From: Eonycteris spelaea
Lineage: Eukaryota > Chordata > Mammalia > Chiroptera > Pteropodidae
NCBI GenBank assembly: GCA_003508835.1
Contig: PUFA01000171.1
Coordinates: 2,918,501 to 2,982,500 of the forward strand
Length of the DNA: 64,000 nucleotides
Reading direction: 5' to 3'
Shown: positions 24,219-35,514 of the stretch, in pieces
How positions within the stretch are numbered: the first letter of the stretch is position 1
How the letters are laid out: each line of letters begins with the position of its first letter
Made by a program: the position numbers and the translations under genes
The notes under the pieces: generated by a model
The model's database searches: none
The model's input: only the letters and a program-made list of their open reading frames with translations
What the model was told of the DNA's origin: nothing

Positions 24219-25440
24219 TTATCTTCATTTCATTAAGATCTATTTCTGGAGTTTTACTTTGCTTTTGTTTGGAACACATTTCTTTGCTTCTTCATTTTCT
24301 TGAGTCTCTGCATTTGTTCATGCATATTAGATAAAATGGCTGTTTCTTCCAGTCTTGAAAACATGGCCTCATTTGGAGATGAATCTTATTGGCCCTAGTT
24401 CTTGGTTGTCTCTCAAACATTTGTGATTATTCAAGCTGCCTTCTTTGTCTTATTGGCTCCCACTAGTATAAGATGTTCCAAAACCTATCAGTGTCCTAAA
24501 GGGGAGGATCTCAGTCAGAACCTAGATGCCACACCTTCAGACTGCAGCAAGTAAACCTCTTTCAGAGAAAGACTGGGACCTGGGTGCTTCTGTCTGCTCC
24601 CTCTGAACTGAGCCCTGGGGAATGGCTTGTAAACACTTAATTCTTTGTTTTCTACAGTCCTGTGGGAATTGAGAGCACAAGCCACACTTGACCACCAGAG
24701 CCATGAGATCAAGGAGTACATCTTCTAGCCAGCAACCACAAAAGCCAGGGCTCCACATATGTGCACAAGCTCTTTTCGGGGAGATGCCAGTGACCTGCAG
24801 CAGGGCAGAGGGATAATGTGAAGATGCCTCCCAACAGCCTCCCTTGGGTTTAGAGGAGGATAGCAGTTGCCTCTAACCATGTGCTAAATTAGGAGCCTGA
24901 CCCACAGGCTTCAGCTTTTAAAATATGCAAATAGGCCTCTTTCTGTGAGATGCACATTTCTGACTGTTCCCTCTGTGCAGAGCCCTGAGGGAATAACCAT
25001 GGGGAGTTGTCAGGAAGCTGTTAAGAATTGTTTCTTTCTTTGCTGTAGTTTGGTTGGTCTCCAGCATGCAAGCCCCTTTGGCATTTAGAGCTGGGTGTCT
25101 TGGCAGCCATCTCTCAGGTGGAAGTTTTCAAAATTGGGGTGCTAGATTTGGGTCCAAACCTTTTACTCCTCAGGGAGGAGCTGGGAGTTGGGAGTTCCCT
25201 TACAATTGTATGGTGCTGTGCCAGGGGTGAAGTTTATGGCAGTAATGTGTTACGGCCTCTTCTACTCATTTGGATGTGGGATTTTTCTCACTGACTCGAT
25301 ATGTCAGAATCACTCAGCTAGTTTCTGGATTTCTCTCAGAGGGAATTGTTCCAGGTGTAGCTGTCGGTTCAGCGTGTCTATGGTAGGAGGAGAATTCAGG
25401 AGGTTCACAGGTGGCCATCTTGGATTAGGACCCCCTGCAC

Positions 25441-25902
25441 AGGGTGCCAGTTTCTTAGGGCAGTCCCCTCAGCCTGTCCATCAGAATCACCAGATAAATT
25501 TAGATCTCCCTTACAACCGAGGCAAAAGCCACCCTTTTACATAATGAAAAAAGAGGAGTTGTAGAGGGCAGCAAAGACAGAATCAGCACCAGGAATCATT
25601 TGGCTCCAACGAGACTGAAAAAAAAAAAATTAGAAAAAAGATCACCAGCCAAGGAATCATGGCAAGGCTCAAACAACAGGAAGTGTTAGAAGCCAATATT
25701 CCTATTTGTTTAGTAATAGAAGAAACTTAAACACTGAATGGAAGTTCCCTGAGGTCAGGAATTATCTTCATCTCTGGTCTTTACTGAATAGTGCCTTACT
25801 GTGGTTTTATAGCTTATGTTGTACTTTTCCCGGCTCACTTTTTTGAATTATGTTATAGGGATTTTTCTAAGTGACACGAATCTCCTAATTCTAAGATTCA
25901 TG
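25441..25902. other. unassigned sequence, weak L2 3' end
   Basis: TGGAAGTTCCCTGAGGTCAG and CATCTCTGGTCTTTACTGAA at 25739-25792 resemble an L2 3' end. Short A run at 25619-25628. Otherwise nothing recognised. Confidence 0.35.
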
Positions 25903-26330
25903 TCTTAGTTTGGGTTTCCCTAAAAGCAGAGCTTGAGATAAGAATTTGAGATTACCTCCTAAATAAACTGTCCAGGAAACAGGAGTGAAAAAGGAGGATG
26001 CATGAGATAATGAATGAGGAAAAGCCAATGTGAGGTGCAGCATTAAAGTCCGTACTCCAGCTTTTCACCTTTGTAGAAGATGTGTAGGCTTCTCATACTT
26101 ACTCTCAGGAACAACTCTTCAACTCATCCAGACTATACAGAGAAAAGGGCAAAAGCCAAGCCCACCGGAAGAAGTCCAGTGTGAGCTGGGGAATTTATTG
26201 CCAGCATGGATGAGACCAAAAAATTCCCTAGAGGTGCAAATGAAGTCATAGATGGGTGAGGGGATGTACCATGAGCATCTGGAAACTGTTATGGCCCATT
26301 TCACCCAAACTCTAAGTAGTCAAAATAAGT
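25903..26330 (-). repeat. LTR-like remnant, antisense
   Basis: Opens with GTCTTAGTTTGGGTTTCCCT followed by AAAAGCAGAGCTTGAGATAA, the reverse complement of an LTR 3' end and nearly the same words as at 13628. The remainder to about 26330 is a diverged body. ERVL-type LTR suspected. Confidence 0.45.
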
Positions 26331-28484
26331 CATTCCACTAGATTAAGGCCATTCTCTTTAAACAAAACATGGTGTATGGGGAAAGGGGAAATTTTTTTTA
26401 ATGTTTAAAAAATAAAATAAAATATGGAAAAAAACCCATGGAGCACAGAAGAGATACAACAGATCCTGATATGAGCTGCTCCAATGACTTAAGGAATCAA
26501 AGGGAGTTCAACAGGTTGGCAAGTTAGAGAATATCTGAGAACAGGGTATAGTGAAGGTAAAACGATAAATTAGAGACCCATGATGACATGTTTTACACAG
26601 ATCTGGTCTCATAATAGCACTTTCCAAGGTTATTACCAGTATACCTTCTGAAGACCCCTCTAGTCACTAATTCCAAGACTACTGAAAAGTTCTTTATGGT
26701 CTTGGAGGCCAATTATTCTGTCCCAGGGTCTGGCTCCCTGCCTAGTGATGGCTCCTTCCCTAGGGGGGTTTCTGTTTGTCTGTCATCCATCTGGCTCTGA
26801 AACACAAATATCTAAGGAGGCCAGCATTAGTCTTGCATCGATGAAACTAGAAAACAGAGCCCACAATGGGCATTGCAGGTTTGGACAGACTTCAAGAATG
26901 ATTCATATTCAACAGTTGGTATCTGGAGGGATTTCTGATGCAGAACCACCAGGCTTATAGGAGGAGATGGAGCACCAATTTCTTTAACCCCATTTCTCTG
27001 AGCAAGGTTCTGCATGGATGTGACAAAGCAGGTCTGTTCACTTTGCTTACCTGATCACCATCAGGTACCTTCTCATCAAGGAGTGCTCCAGATGATTTAC
27101 TAGTGTTCAAATCTCCTACAGCTTACTGTATAAACCCATGGGACCTGAAAGAGTAAATAGATCCAATTTCTGCTTACATAAACTAGATTTCTCATGGTGT
27201 ATGAACAAAGTTCACCAGACTAAATCAGGAGTCCTGGGATCCAGAGCTGTTCCAACTCTCAGAGTTGAGGTACCTTGGGCTAGTTTACTCATATGTTCCA
27301 GATGAGGCTGGCCATGATAGAGTGTGCCCCAGTAAGTCACTGGTAACCAAGTGGAATTATATAAAAACCTTTAAATAGTATAAACCACTATTTTAGTAAG
27401 TATTAGTATTATATTAGCTGACTATGGGACAAAATAATTAAAACCTAAGGTCATAAATATTAGTGTTTTCAATAAGTATATTTAATAAGTACTTAAAACC
27501 ACTGTTTTAATAAGGATAAGCCACTATTCCAGTAAGTTATTTTCTTAGATAGTTTAGCCTGTAAGCAAATTACCAAAGGTCACTGACTTTAGATCTCAAA
27601 ACCAAAGTTGCCATGGTAGTACTGACTTAGGTTATTTTCTTTCTGTGGCACATAAATCTCCTGTCATTTCCATTGTAGTAGAAGCCAAAGCAGCATGTAT
27701 AAGCCAGGGACCATCATGCTTTGAGCAAGATAGTAGCCTCCAACAGCAGGGACCCACGGAGGTGGGGCTGCTGAACCACTGTCAGGAACAACAAGGCAGC
27801 TAAAAGAGCCAAATGCCTTAACCAGAAAACACAGATCCAAGAGAGTGGGATCATCTGTGTCTTGCTCGCCTGCTGCCAGCTATACTAACTCAGTTCAAGC
27901 TTGGAGCACAATCTATTTGTTTAATGAGGGGAGAAAGTCAACAAAGCCATAAACGCTGGTGCTTTGAAGTCGATCTCCACAATTTCTTCACTAACAGAAC
28001 CAATCTTTCCTCTGGCTTCCCTGGGTCTGGTTCTCTTTTGAGACCTATATTGGTCTCATTCTTGCTTCTTCTCTGGCTTGTCTTTGCTCTGTTTTAGTCT
28101 TTCAGGATCTCCTCCTTTTCTTTGGGTCTTCTTTCTGCTAATCAGATTCTAACTGGGTGACAGCTTAGCCTGGCCATTCTCCTCCCAAGAACTATCTTTA
28201 CTCAGTTATAGAACTCGCATGTCCTTCTAAGACTTCTTGAGACAGTCGCTACTGGTCCTTTCTTCCCAGAAAGCCCTCTCAGAAGCTACCCAGACAAGGT
28301 GCCTGAGGGCTTGGTGAGCTCTCCTGTGTAATTGGACACTGCCATCTCCTGGTGAAAGGATTGAACTTGGTCCCAGCTCGTCTGCCCTGGCAGTTCACCT
28401 TGGGCTTAACTGTGCTCACTCCCCATTCACACTGCCAGCCAGGATTAGGGAGATGCTTTGGATACCCACCGCTCATCTTATAGG
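26331..28484. other. unassigned sequence
   Basis: No gene recognised. Three spaced imperfect copies of an AAACCACTATTTTAGTAAG-like unit start at about 27384, 27497 and 27518. Splice-like or coding signals are not convincing. Confidence 0.35.
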
Positions 28485-28492
28485 GCTTAAAA
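28485..28492 (+). repeat. 8-bp target duplication, left copy
   Basis: GCTTAAAA before the element, GCTTAGAA after it at 28691-28698; 7 of 8 bases agree. Confidence 0.6.
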
Positions 28493-28690
28493 CAGGGATC
28501 CCCAAACCCGTGCCGTGAGCCGGTACCAGTCCATGTCCTGTTAGGAACCAGGCCACATAGCAGGAGGTATGCAGCAGGTAATCGAGTGAAGCTTCATCTG
28601 TATTTGCAGCCAGCCACTCCCCCAGATCATCAGGCATGAGATTCTCATAGGAGAACCAGTCTCTGGTGCCAAAGTGTTTGGGGACCCCTG
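28493..28690. mobile_element. hAT-type non-autonomous DNA transposon, copy 1
   Basis: A 198-bp element with terminal inverted repeats CAGGGATCCCCAAAC and GTTTGGGGACCCCTG (the latter is the inverse of CAGGGGTCCCCAAAC, one mismatch) and an 8-bp target duplication, as in the hAT superfamily. Internally it is too short to encode a transposase. Its inside (GTTAGGAACCAGGCC, GAAGCTTCATCTGTATTTGC) matches the element at 46955-47164 in the opposite orientation, so both belong to one family. Family name not assigned. Confidence 0.8.
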
Positions 28691-30929
28691 GCTTAGAACT
28701 TAGAGAATTAACTAATAGTGTTTCCCAGTGGACTCATCTAAAGTCCACACCTCCCTCAGAGTCCAAATGCATCTTTTCCATAGAGGGACATCAACTCTTG
28801 ATCCTGGACCTCATTATTTGTCTTCAACCTTAGCTGGTCAGATGAGTCATCTGAAAGGGATCTTTAAAAGTACTGTATTGATTTGAAACATATTTTCACA
28901 TGGATTTCTAGGCAGTCTCTTCTAGTAACCAGGGTTTGGTTGGCACACAGCATTCTCTTGGCAGGGCGGGCTCTTGTCTGCACTGCAACATTTGCCAGGA
29001 CTTATGGGTCACCAGCTCTGCTTTAGAAATTCTCTCAGGATCAAAAGAAATCTCTGTTCCTCTGGCCACAGATATCTGGATACCAGAGGGCAAGTATGGT
29101 TTCTGAAACCAAAGAGGCCTTCAGGAATTTAAGGAAACTGCCAGAAGTAGTGAGTGAAAAGAGCCTATAGCCTAAAAGGCTACTTGTGTAGGAACTGCTC
29201 CAGGCTATAATTGAGTATTCAGTAAATTTGGGACATTAAAAGCTTTTAGCTTTGCCTATTGAACTTCCACTGCTACTCCATATAAAAGAGAGAATGAGAA
29301 TCATCTGGATCAGAGGCCTTGGTTAATCTGCTTCATTATCATCATGTTAAATATTAACTTTACCCCACACTCATTTGATTTTTTTTTTAAGCATTGGATA
29401 AACTTTGAACAAGCAAAATGATTCTTCTCTACACCCTTACTAGAGGTTAATTTCAAATTATCTATTGCTCCTTTCCAAAAAACTAATTGAAAGGAGCGAT
29501 GTTTATGAAAAATTGATTGGATGTCATGTAGCACATCCAATTCTTATTATTCCACATTCCATCCTCAGATTGTACAGGACCCTCATGTACTGGGACAATA
29601 TTTTCTTGGCCTCACACATAACCACATTTACTATGTTATGTTTTGGAGTTAGCCTTCCACTTTCATCAAGGGATGCTAGAAAAAAACCTGGCTAATGAAA
29701 TCCATAATTCTCTTTATTCCAGGAACGTGGATGACACTGCCCACTACATCGCTCAGTTCTCACTATAGAAAGCCCCTCATGAAAATTTTCTGACAAAGTC
29801 GCCTGGTAGGAAAGACTATGTATCCCTTGAGTAACAGCATTTTTCCTCAGTTGATAAGAGTATAGAAACTGTCTCATCTGGTACTTTGCCTACCAGGAAC
29901 TTAAAGCTTATTTAAAGGTCAGAGAGTCAAGCTCCAATTATCTAGCACTGATGGAGTTTTTTCCTACGTGGGGGAGGTGACCCCAGATTCAAAAGGCTAA
30001 AACATCCTGCTCTGGGCTGTCCAGAATAAGATCTCAGATTATAGGGCTTCTGAATTAAGTGGCCAGCAGAATTTTTTTTTTTTTTTTGATGAAGCTTTCC
30101 CTGATCCCCATGAAATTACCAAACTTGGGGCTGACATAGGGTAATCCATTGAGGCTCCTAGCTTGTACTCATTGTTACACTTTCTTTGAAAGTCAAGTTA
30201 TTGGCCCAGTGTCCTGACTTTTTTGTCAAATAGGGGAGGTAAGGGGACACTGACTTCTAGCGAAGGTACCTTCTCACATGTACCCTGGAATGACTATCTC
30301 AGAGTTTTCTACACCAACCTCCCTCCACACCTGACCTTGTAAGCTGCTTCCTTCTGTTACTGATCCTGATGAGCTCATAACTCATCACTCTGCTGAACAG
30401 GGCTCTCTCTAGTGGTGACCCCCATTGATATTCCCTTCTCACATTTAGGAAGGCAAGACTGATGACTACAAGTTCAAAATGTCAGTCTCGCCACTCAGGG
30501 CCAGAACTTAGACTTGACCCCTTGAGTTGGGAGGCCCATCTTAGGGGCCACTACCCTAAATCCTAACTGTTCAGGAAGGGGTGGTCCTACAATGCCACTG
30601 TTGCCACCAAGAGGAGATCGATGTTCCCTCTCACTCCTGTCTGTCTTCACGTGGAGCTCATCCCCATCAGCAAAACTACTCCACACTTCCTCACTCTCCC
30701 TAGTCCAAAAACATCTTATTTCTTTCCCCAGAGTTAATGTGGAAATGTCTTTCCCCAATCCCCAGGACTCATGGTGTTCTCATAGGAAGACTGTGGTGTG
30801 GTTTTGTGGTGTTAGTAGTATGCTGGTATATTTCCCAAAACCTAGGTCATTCCACATTGGCTTCAGTCACGTTGGTATCCTAAAAGGGTCTCCTAGGGCT
30901 GGGTCAGAATTTTAACAAAACAACCCATA
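28691..30929. other. unassigned sequence
   Basis: No gene recognised. A perfect 9-bp inverted repeat, ATTGGATGT (29516-29524) and ACATCCAAT (29533-29541), sits in a unique-looking stretch. A T run at 30070-30085 is followed by AAGCTTTCCCTGATCCCCAT, possibly a short L2 piece. The plus frame at 30592-30915 (107 codons) has no recognisable domain. Confidence 0.35.
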
Positions 30930-31733
30930 ACGTGTAAATATGTTCATGTAAATCCAAGTTATGTGAGTATATCCCTAGTATCAAAATAGTATGGGATTTT
31001 AAAGTGATGATTGTACCAATTATGATTTATAGCTTTGGTTTTGATCATAATTTTTAAATTAGCACATTGGCATAGTAAACAATTCTAATGGAACAATGAG
31101 CAGTATCAATCTTCATGGTCTTGACTGCCATGACCCCACCACCACCTCCAGAGGGTGTCCTCCCAAAGATGTCCCACATCTATACAATTTGATTAATGAG
31201 TTTTATTAAAAGCCTATAAATTTATGATGAAATTGTGGATTCTCTGCAGTAAGGTCTAACCTTAATATCTTGCAATGAGATATTTCCTTAACAGAAGTAA
31301 CTGACATAATTATTGGCATCTAGCCTGTAAAATCATACAAATACTATCTATGAGCTAGCCAGTTGTGGTAGCACAATCATTTTAGATATCCTTTGCCTTT
31401 TATAGCAATCTTCCTGATTTCATGCTTTGGCATACATTTCCCAGAAAATTAAAAACTTCTTTAACTTACCCACAGAGCTTGATGATTAAATAAACAATAA
31501 TTATAAAATTTGACTAATACGATTCATCTAAAAGAAGAACGCTGCTCAACTTATTTGGAATCACTTTAATATCTCAAGTCATATAATATAAAACAATAAC
31601 CTGGGATGTGATTTTTATAACATTTTATTATTGCCTGATTAAATCCCAAACGAGCCATATTTAAAGAGATGCCAGATGGTGATTAAAAGCAACCCCCACT
31701 GTCCAATGAATTCCACAACCAGCTTAATTTGCT

Positions 31734-31748
31734 CTCATAATATATGAG
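31734..31748. repeat. perfect palindrome with 3-base centre
   Basis: CTCATA, centre ATA, TATGAG. It ends one base before a second palindrome (31750-31767). Confidence 0.9.
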
Positions 31749-31749
31749 C

Positions 31750-31767
31750 ACGGAATTGTGATTCCGT
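31750..31767. repeat. perfect palindrome with 4-base centre
   Basis: ACGGAAT, centre TGTG, ATTCCGT. Two CpGs are kept symmetrically in the arms. Could be a site for a dimeric DNA-binding protein; no factor is named. Confidence 0.9.
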
Positions 31768-31962
31768 CAAATCCGAATCAACAATGGAGCTGTCATCTTG
31801 TCCCCACTATCTGTGACAAATGACCTTGGTCTGCCTCACATTGGACACTTGGGCAAGACAAGCAGAGAAGTAAAGTGGCTCAATGATTCTGTGATAGCCT
31901 TGCCAAACTTTTCTTAAATTGCACTCAGCCTAAGAAGCTTCCATATGATCTTCTTTCCACAG

Positions 31963-32047
31963 GAAGTTAGACCTGCATTTCAGCCTGATGGTGCTCTCAG
32001 CCTTCACCTGGTTCTCTCTCTATTTTCTGATAGACAGGATTAAACAG
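31963..32047 (+). other. candidate 85-bp coding exon
   Basis: A pyrimidine-rich acceptor (TTCTTTCCACAG, ending at 31962) and a strong donor (AACAG then GTAAGA at 32048) bracket 85 bp. In the frame starting at 31964 all 28 codons are open and encode a hydrophobic stretch (H-F-S-L-M-V-L-S-A-F-T-W-F-S-L-Y-F-L-I) ending D-R-I-K-Q, like a membrane helix with a charged end. The frame beginning at 31963 hits a stop before the donor. I do not recognise the peptide, and no partner exons are certain. It may be chance. Confidence 0.3.
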
Positions 32048-32137
32048 GTAAGAAATTTATTAGAGAAAATTCCTATCTTAGCATCTGCTCCTCATGTGAT
32101 ACCAGAAGTAGTCTGAGGAAAAATATGATAATATAGG

Positions 32138-32184
32138 GATTTAGAATGGGCTTGCCCACTGCCCATTCTAAATCTAGTGGGCAA
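32138..32184. repeat. interlocked perfect inverted repeats (A-B-A'-B')
   Basis: Arm A gatttagaatgggc at 32138-32151, arm B ttgcccact at 32152-32160, A' gcccattctaaatc at 32161-32174, one T, B' agtgggcaa at 32176-32184. Both pairs match perfectly (14 and 9 bp). Either hairpin alone can form, or both could pair as a pseudoknot in RNA. No transposon signature surrounds it. Confidence 0.95.
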
Positions 32185-32590
32185 AGAGGACTCCATCCTT
32201 TACGGATCGGACACAAATAGAATCTGTCACAAGATGCTGGCTCATTGATAAAGATTTCACCAAGAAAGCCTGAAATTGCTGTGGAGAGAAATGCTGCAAG
32301 TGCAATGATGCAGACTTTTGAAAATTACAGAGGGAGAAAGCCTACAAAGACATCAGAGTTGATTATTTACTGCAAAGTCATACTAATGCCTGCAGCAGGT
32401 GGAGAGACTGAGAGCTGTTAATAAGCAGTTTGTGGGTAAGTGCCAGTAATGTGACCTCTATGGCAGCTTTCAAAGAGGCCTGGATCTCCTGCAGTGGAAA
32501 GGCAGACACAGCTGAGCAATAGTCTGTAGACATAAGTTGTTAGAGTCACAGAGCTCCAAAGACTTTGGAATGCTCACCCAGGGTATTTTT

Positions 32591-32879
32591 GTTATGCAAA
32601 GGTCAAGACTCTACTGGGGAAAACCTGGGACCTTAAAACATGGGATCTGTGCATCTTGATGGATGCCCTGAGGATAACTCTGAAAGATGCTCTGCGTTTG
32701 CAGAGGTTGTCCATCTTCTCTGGGAGAATAGCCTTTTCCTGTGGTAGAAGACACTGCAGAAGTCTCTTCTTCACAAGACAACAGCTACCCCCAATCCCAC
32801 CCCAGCTTCTAGGTTGATAACTAGAGTTAAATCTCAGCATAACTCAGTGGATGTACTGGGCCTGATAAGGGGGGGAAAA
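32591..32879. other. unassigned sequence
   Basis: Nothing recognised; the 82-codon minus frame at 32592-32840 has no family signature. Confidence 0.3.
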
Positions 32880-34115
32880 CTATACACCTGTTACAATATT
32901 AGCTAGCAAAATGATCCCAACAGTCCAGGTAACATCCAATACCATACATAGTTACAAAAAATTTTCCTGTAATAAGAACCTTCAAGGTCCACTCTCCTAA
33001 CTACTTTCAAATATGCACTACAGTATTATTAACTATAGTCACCATGCTGTATATCACATTCTCATGACTCATTCATTTTATAACTAGTAATTTGTACTTT
33101 TGATCCCATTCCCCCATTTCACACATCCCCACCCTCCACCCCTAACATCAGACAACCACCAATCTATTCTCTATGTCCATGAGTTTGGTGTTTTTGTTTG
33201 TTGTTGGGGGGGGTTGTTTTGTATTTTTAATTCTACATGTGAGATCATGGTATTATCTCATTTCACTTAGCATAAGGCTTTCAAGGTACATTCCTATTGT
33301 TGGATGGCAAGAATTTATTTTTTATGGCTGAATAATATTCCACTGTTATATATACCACATTTTCTTTATCAATTCATCCATCAATAGACATTTAAGTTGT
33401 TTCCATGTCTTGGTTATTTATAAATAATGCTGCTATAAACATCGAGGTTCATATATCTTTTCAAATTAGCATTCCTGTTTTCTATGGAAAATATCCAAAA
33501 GTGGAGTCATTTGATCATATGTTAGTTCTAACTTTAATTTTTTGAGGAAACTTCATGCTGTTTTCCACAGTATCTCACCAATTTACATCTCCATCTTACA
33601 ACAATGCAGGAGTGTTCCTTTTTCTCCACATCATTGCCAACTTATTTCTTGTTTTTATACTAGCTATTCTAATAGGTGTGAGGATCATGATGTCTCATTG
33701 TGCTTTGATTTTCATTTCCCTGATAATTCATAATGCTGAGCATCTTTTCATGTACCTGCTGGACATCTGTATGTCTTCCTTGGAAAAAAATCTATTCAGA
33801 TCCTCCACCCATTTATTAATCAGATTCTTTTTTTCCAATTGAGTTGTATGAGTGCCTTATATATTTTGGATATTATCCTTTTATCAGATATATTAGTTGC
33901 ATTTTTTTCTCCTGTTTGGTAGGTTGCCATTTAATTTTGTTGATGATTTCCTTTGCTGTTAAAATCTTTTAGGTTTGATATAGTTCCACTTGATTATTTT
34001 TGCTTTTGTTGCCTTTGCTTGTCTGATCCAAAATTCATCATCAAGGAGCTTACCATCTACATTTTCTTTTAGGAGTTTTATGGTTTCTGGATGTTGTTTG
34101 TTGATTTCTTAAATA
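32880..34115 (-). mobile_element. L1 3' part, antisense
   Basis: In element sense: the ORF2 C-terminal region (34115 down to about 33240) then a CT-rich 3' UTR (to about 32880). Phrases such as AATAATATTCCACTG, ATTAACTATAGTCACCATGC and CTCATTTCACTTAGCATAAG are typical of L1M-type antisense 3' ends. All frames are interrupted. The 5' end stops abruptly near 34115. An 8-G run lies at 33206-33213. Confidence 0.85.
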
Positions 34116-34469
34116 TTTACTATAGCCGATAGCTACAGAGCTAAGCTGTTTCACTTCTACATTTGAGTTTGAGTTTTATTGTCAGAGGAAATCTCATTAC
34201 AAGGTGAAAATTTTCAATGAGCTTTGGAATTTGATAATTACTATGTTAGTGCCATTTTCAGTTCAGTTAAGACTAGAAATATTAGTTCTTTAAATTTTCT
34301 ATTTTTCTCTATGTGTTTTTTTTTGGTCTTTGTTCCTATGGTTTATTCTGTTTCCATTTGGGGGAATTAAATATATATTACTCAGCATTCATGATAAAAG
34401 AAAAAGACCTCCCATAGAGAAATAAGAAAAAGGCCAATGACAATGGAAAAATCAACAAAATGTATGAAC
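34116..34469. other. unassigned sequence between L1 fragments
   Basis: No feature recognised. Confidence 0.3.
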
Positions 34470-34590
34470 TGAGAGTAATCCAGTAGAAAAACTGGTCAAG
34501 ATGCATGAACAGACAATTCACAAAAAGCAAAGGCCCTTAACCATATAGGAAATGATCACCTTCAGTTATAAGGTCAATGCAAATTAAAAT
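34470..34590 (+). mobile_element. L1 ORF2 C-terminal fragment, sense
   Basis: CATGAACAGACAATTCACAA and CAATGCAAATTAAAATACAC are signature phrases of the ORF2 C-terminal region, now in the plus orientation. It may belong to the same insertion as the 3' UTR at 34840-35290. Confidence 0.65.
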
Positions 34591-34839
34591 ACACTAAGCA
34601 TTTCCCCCTTCCTTTCCTTGGAGGTGGAAATATGAGGCTGAGGAGGTGGTTGGAACAAGAGGGTGGGGCTGGAGAGCTGGCATGGAGCCAAGAAGATTCC
34701 CAGCATGGTCAGGAGATTGGCTCTCATTGCTCAGTCTCTCTGTATACAACCAAAGAAGGGATTTACAAATAGGGTGTGGGGAGGGAGGCTAAAAAGAACC
34801 TTAAGATGTTGGATTGGGAGTTGGAGGTTAACAATGTGA

Positions 34840-35290
34840 ACTCATAGTCTTGTAGCATAAATAGATACAGTTATCTATGTATATAAATTATTTCCTAGTT
34901 CTGTGTCTTGCAAGAAACTAAAGCAAGATATCCTAGTAGCGATGAGTATACTAAACTCCCAGATCTTTGTTTCTAAGTATCATCAAAATATATAAACTTC
35001 CAGTTATAAACGAGTCCTTGTGAAATAAGGTACAGCACAACACAATAGTTAACAAAGCTTTACTATACATTTGAAAGTTGCTAAGCCAGTAGACCATAAA
35101 ATTCTTAGCACATGAAAAAATGTGTAACTGTGTGAGGTGATAGATGTTAAGTAAACTTATCATGATAGTCATTTCACAATATATACATATATCAAATCAT
35201 TGTGTTTTGATAACTGAAATTGATACAATGTTATATCTCAATTACATCTCACTTTTAAAAAATTAAATAAATACCATTCTTCACTAAAAA
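34840..35290 (+). mobile_element. L1 3' UTR fragment, sense
   Basis: Ends with TCATTTCACAATATATACAT, ATCAAATCATTGTGTT, TACAATGTTATATCTCAATT and a short A-rich tail at 35280-35293, the usual end of an L1M-type 3' UTR. About 250 bp between it and the ORF2 piece are not recognised as L1. Confidence 0.65.
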
Positions 35291-35292
35291 AA

Positions 35293-35508
35293 AGAGGAGT
35301 CAGCAAACTATGGCTTGTAGGCCAAATCTGGCCCACTGTCTGCTTTATAAATACAATTTATTGAAACACACTGATGCCCATTCATTTACATGTTATCCTG
35401 GCTACTTTTGTACTATAACAGTAAAGTAGTCATAACAGAGCCCCATGGCCCACAGAGCCTAAAATATTTACTATCCAACCCTTTCCAGAAAACGTTCGCT
35501 GACCTCTG
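35293..35508. mobile_element. hAT-type MITE of a second family, copy 1
   Basis: Begins GAGGAGTCAGCAAACTATGG and ends GTTCGCTGACCTCTG, whose inverse CAGAGGTCAGCGAAC matches the left end. The inside (CAAATCTGGCCCACTGTCTG, CCTAAAATATTTACTATCCA) is that of a common non-autonomous hAT family in mammals. It separates two L1 pieces. No target duplication was found. Family name not assigned. Confidence 0.75.
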
Positions 35509-35514
35509 ACTTGA

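Larger units (their letters stand above)
21030..25440 (-). mobile_element. long L1 copy with ORF2, ORF1 and 5' UTR
   Basis: In element sense this reads 5' UTR (about 25440 down to 24480, ending on the plus strand in GGTGGCCATCTTGGATTAGG), ORF1 (about 24300-23700), an inter-ORF region (to 23073), then ORF2 from the C-terminal part of the endonuclease (22862) through the RT to about 21030. The 3' UTR and ORF2 C-terminus are missing. About 210 bp at 22863-23072 are not recognisable as L1 and stand in place of most of the endonuclease. Confidence 0.85.
30930..32590. other. repeat-free block, candidate conserved regulatory region
   Basis: About 1.7 kb in which I recognise no transposon, in a window otherwise full of them. 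It is AT-rich with many TAAT/ATTA words (homeodomain-type core sites) and keeps several CpGs near 31751-31780. It contains two adjacent palindromes, an interlocked inverted repeat and a candidate exon. Such blocks are typical of conserved non-coding elements or developmental enhancers; conservation itself cannot be seen from one sequence. Confidence 0.45.

Noticed and set aside
32396..32435. Second exon following the candidate at 31963-32047
   Set aside because: The donor is good and the frame is open, but the acceptor lacks a pyrimidine tract and the branch-like TACTAAT is too close to the AG. Mentioned only within the exon finding.
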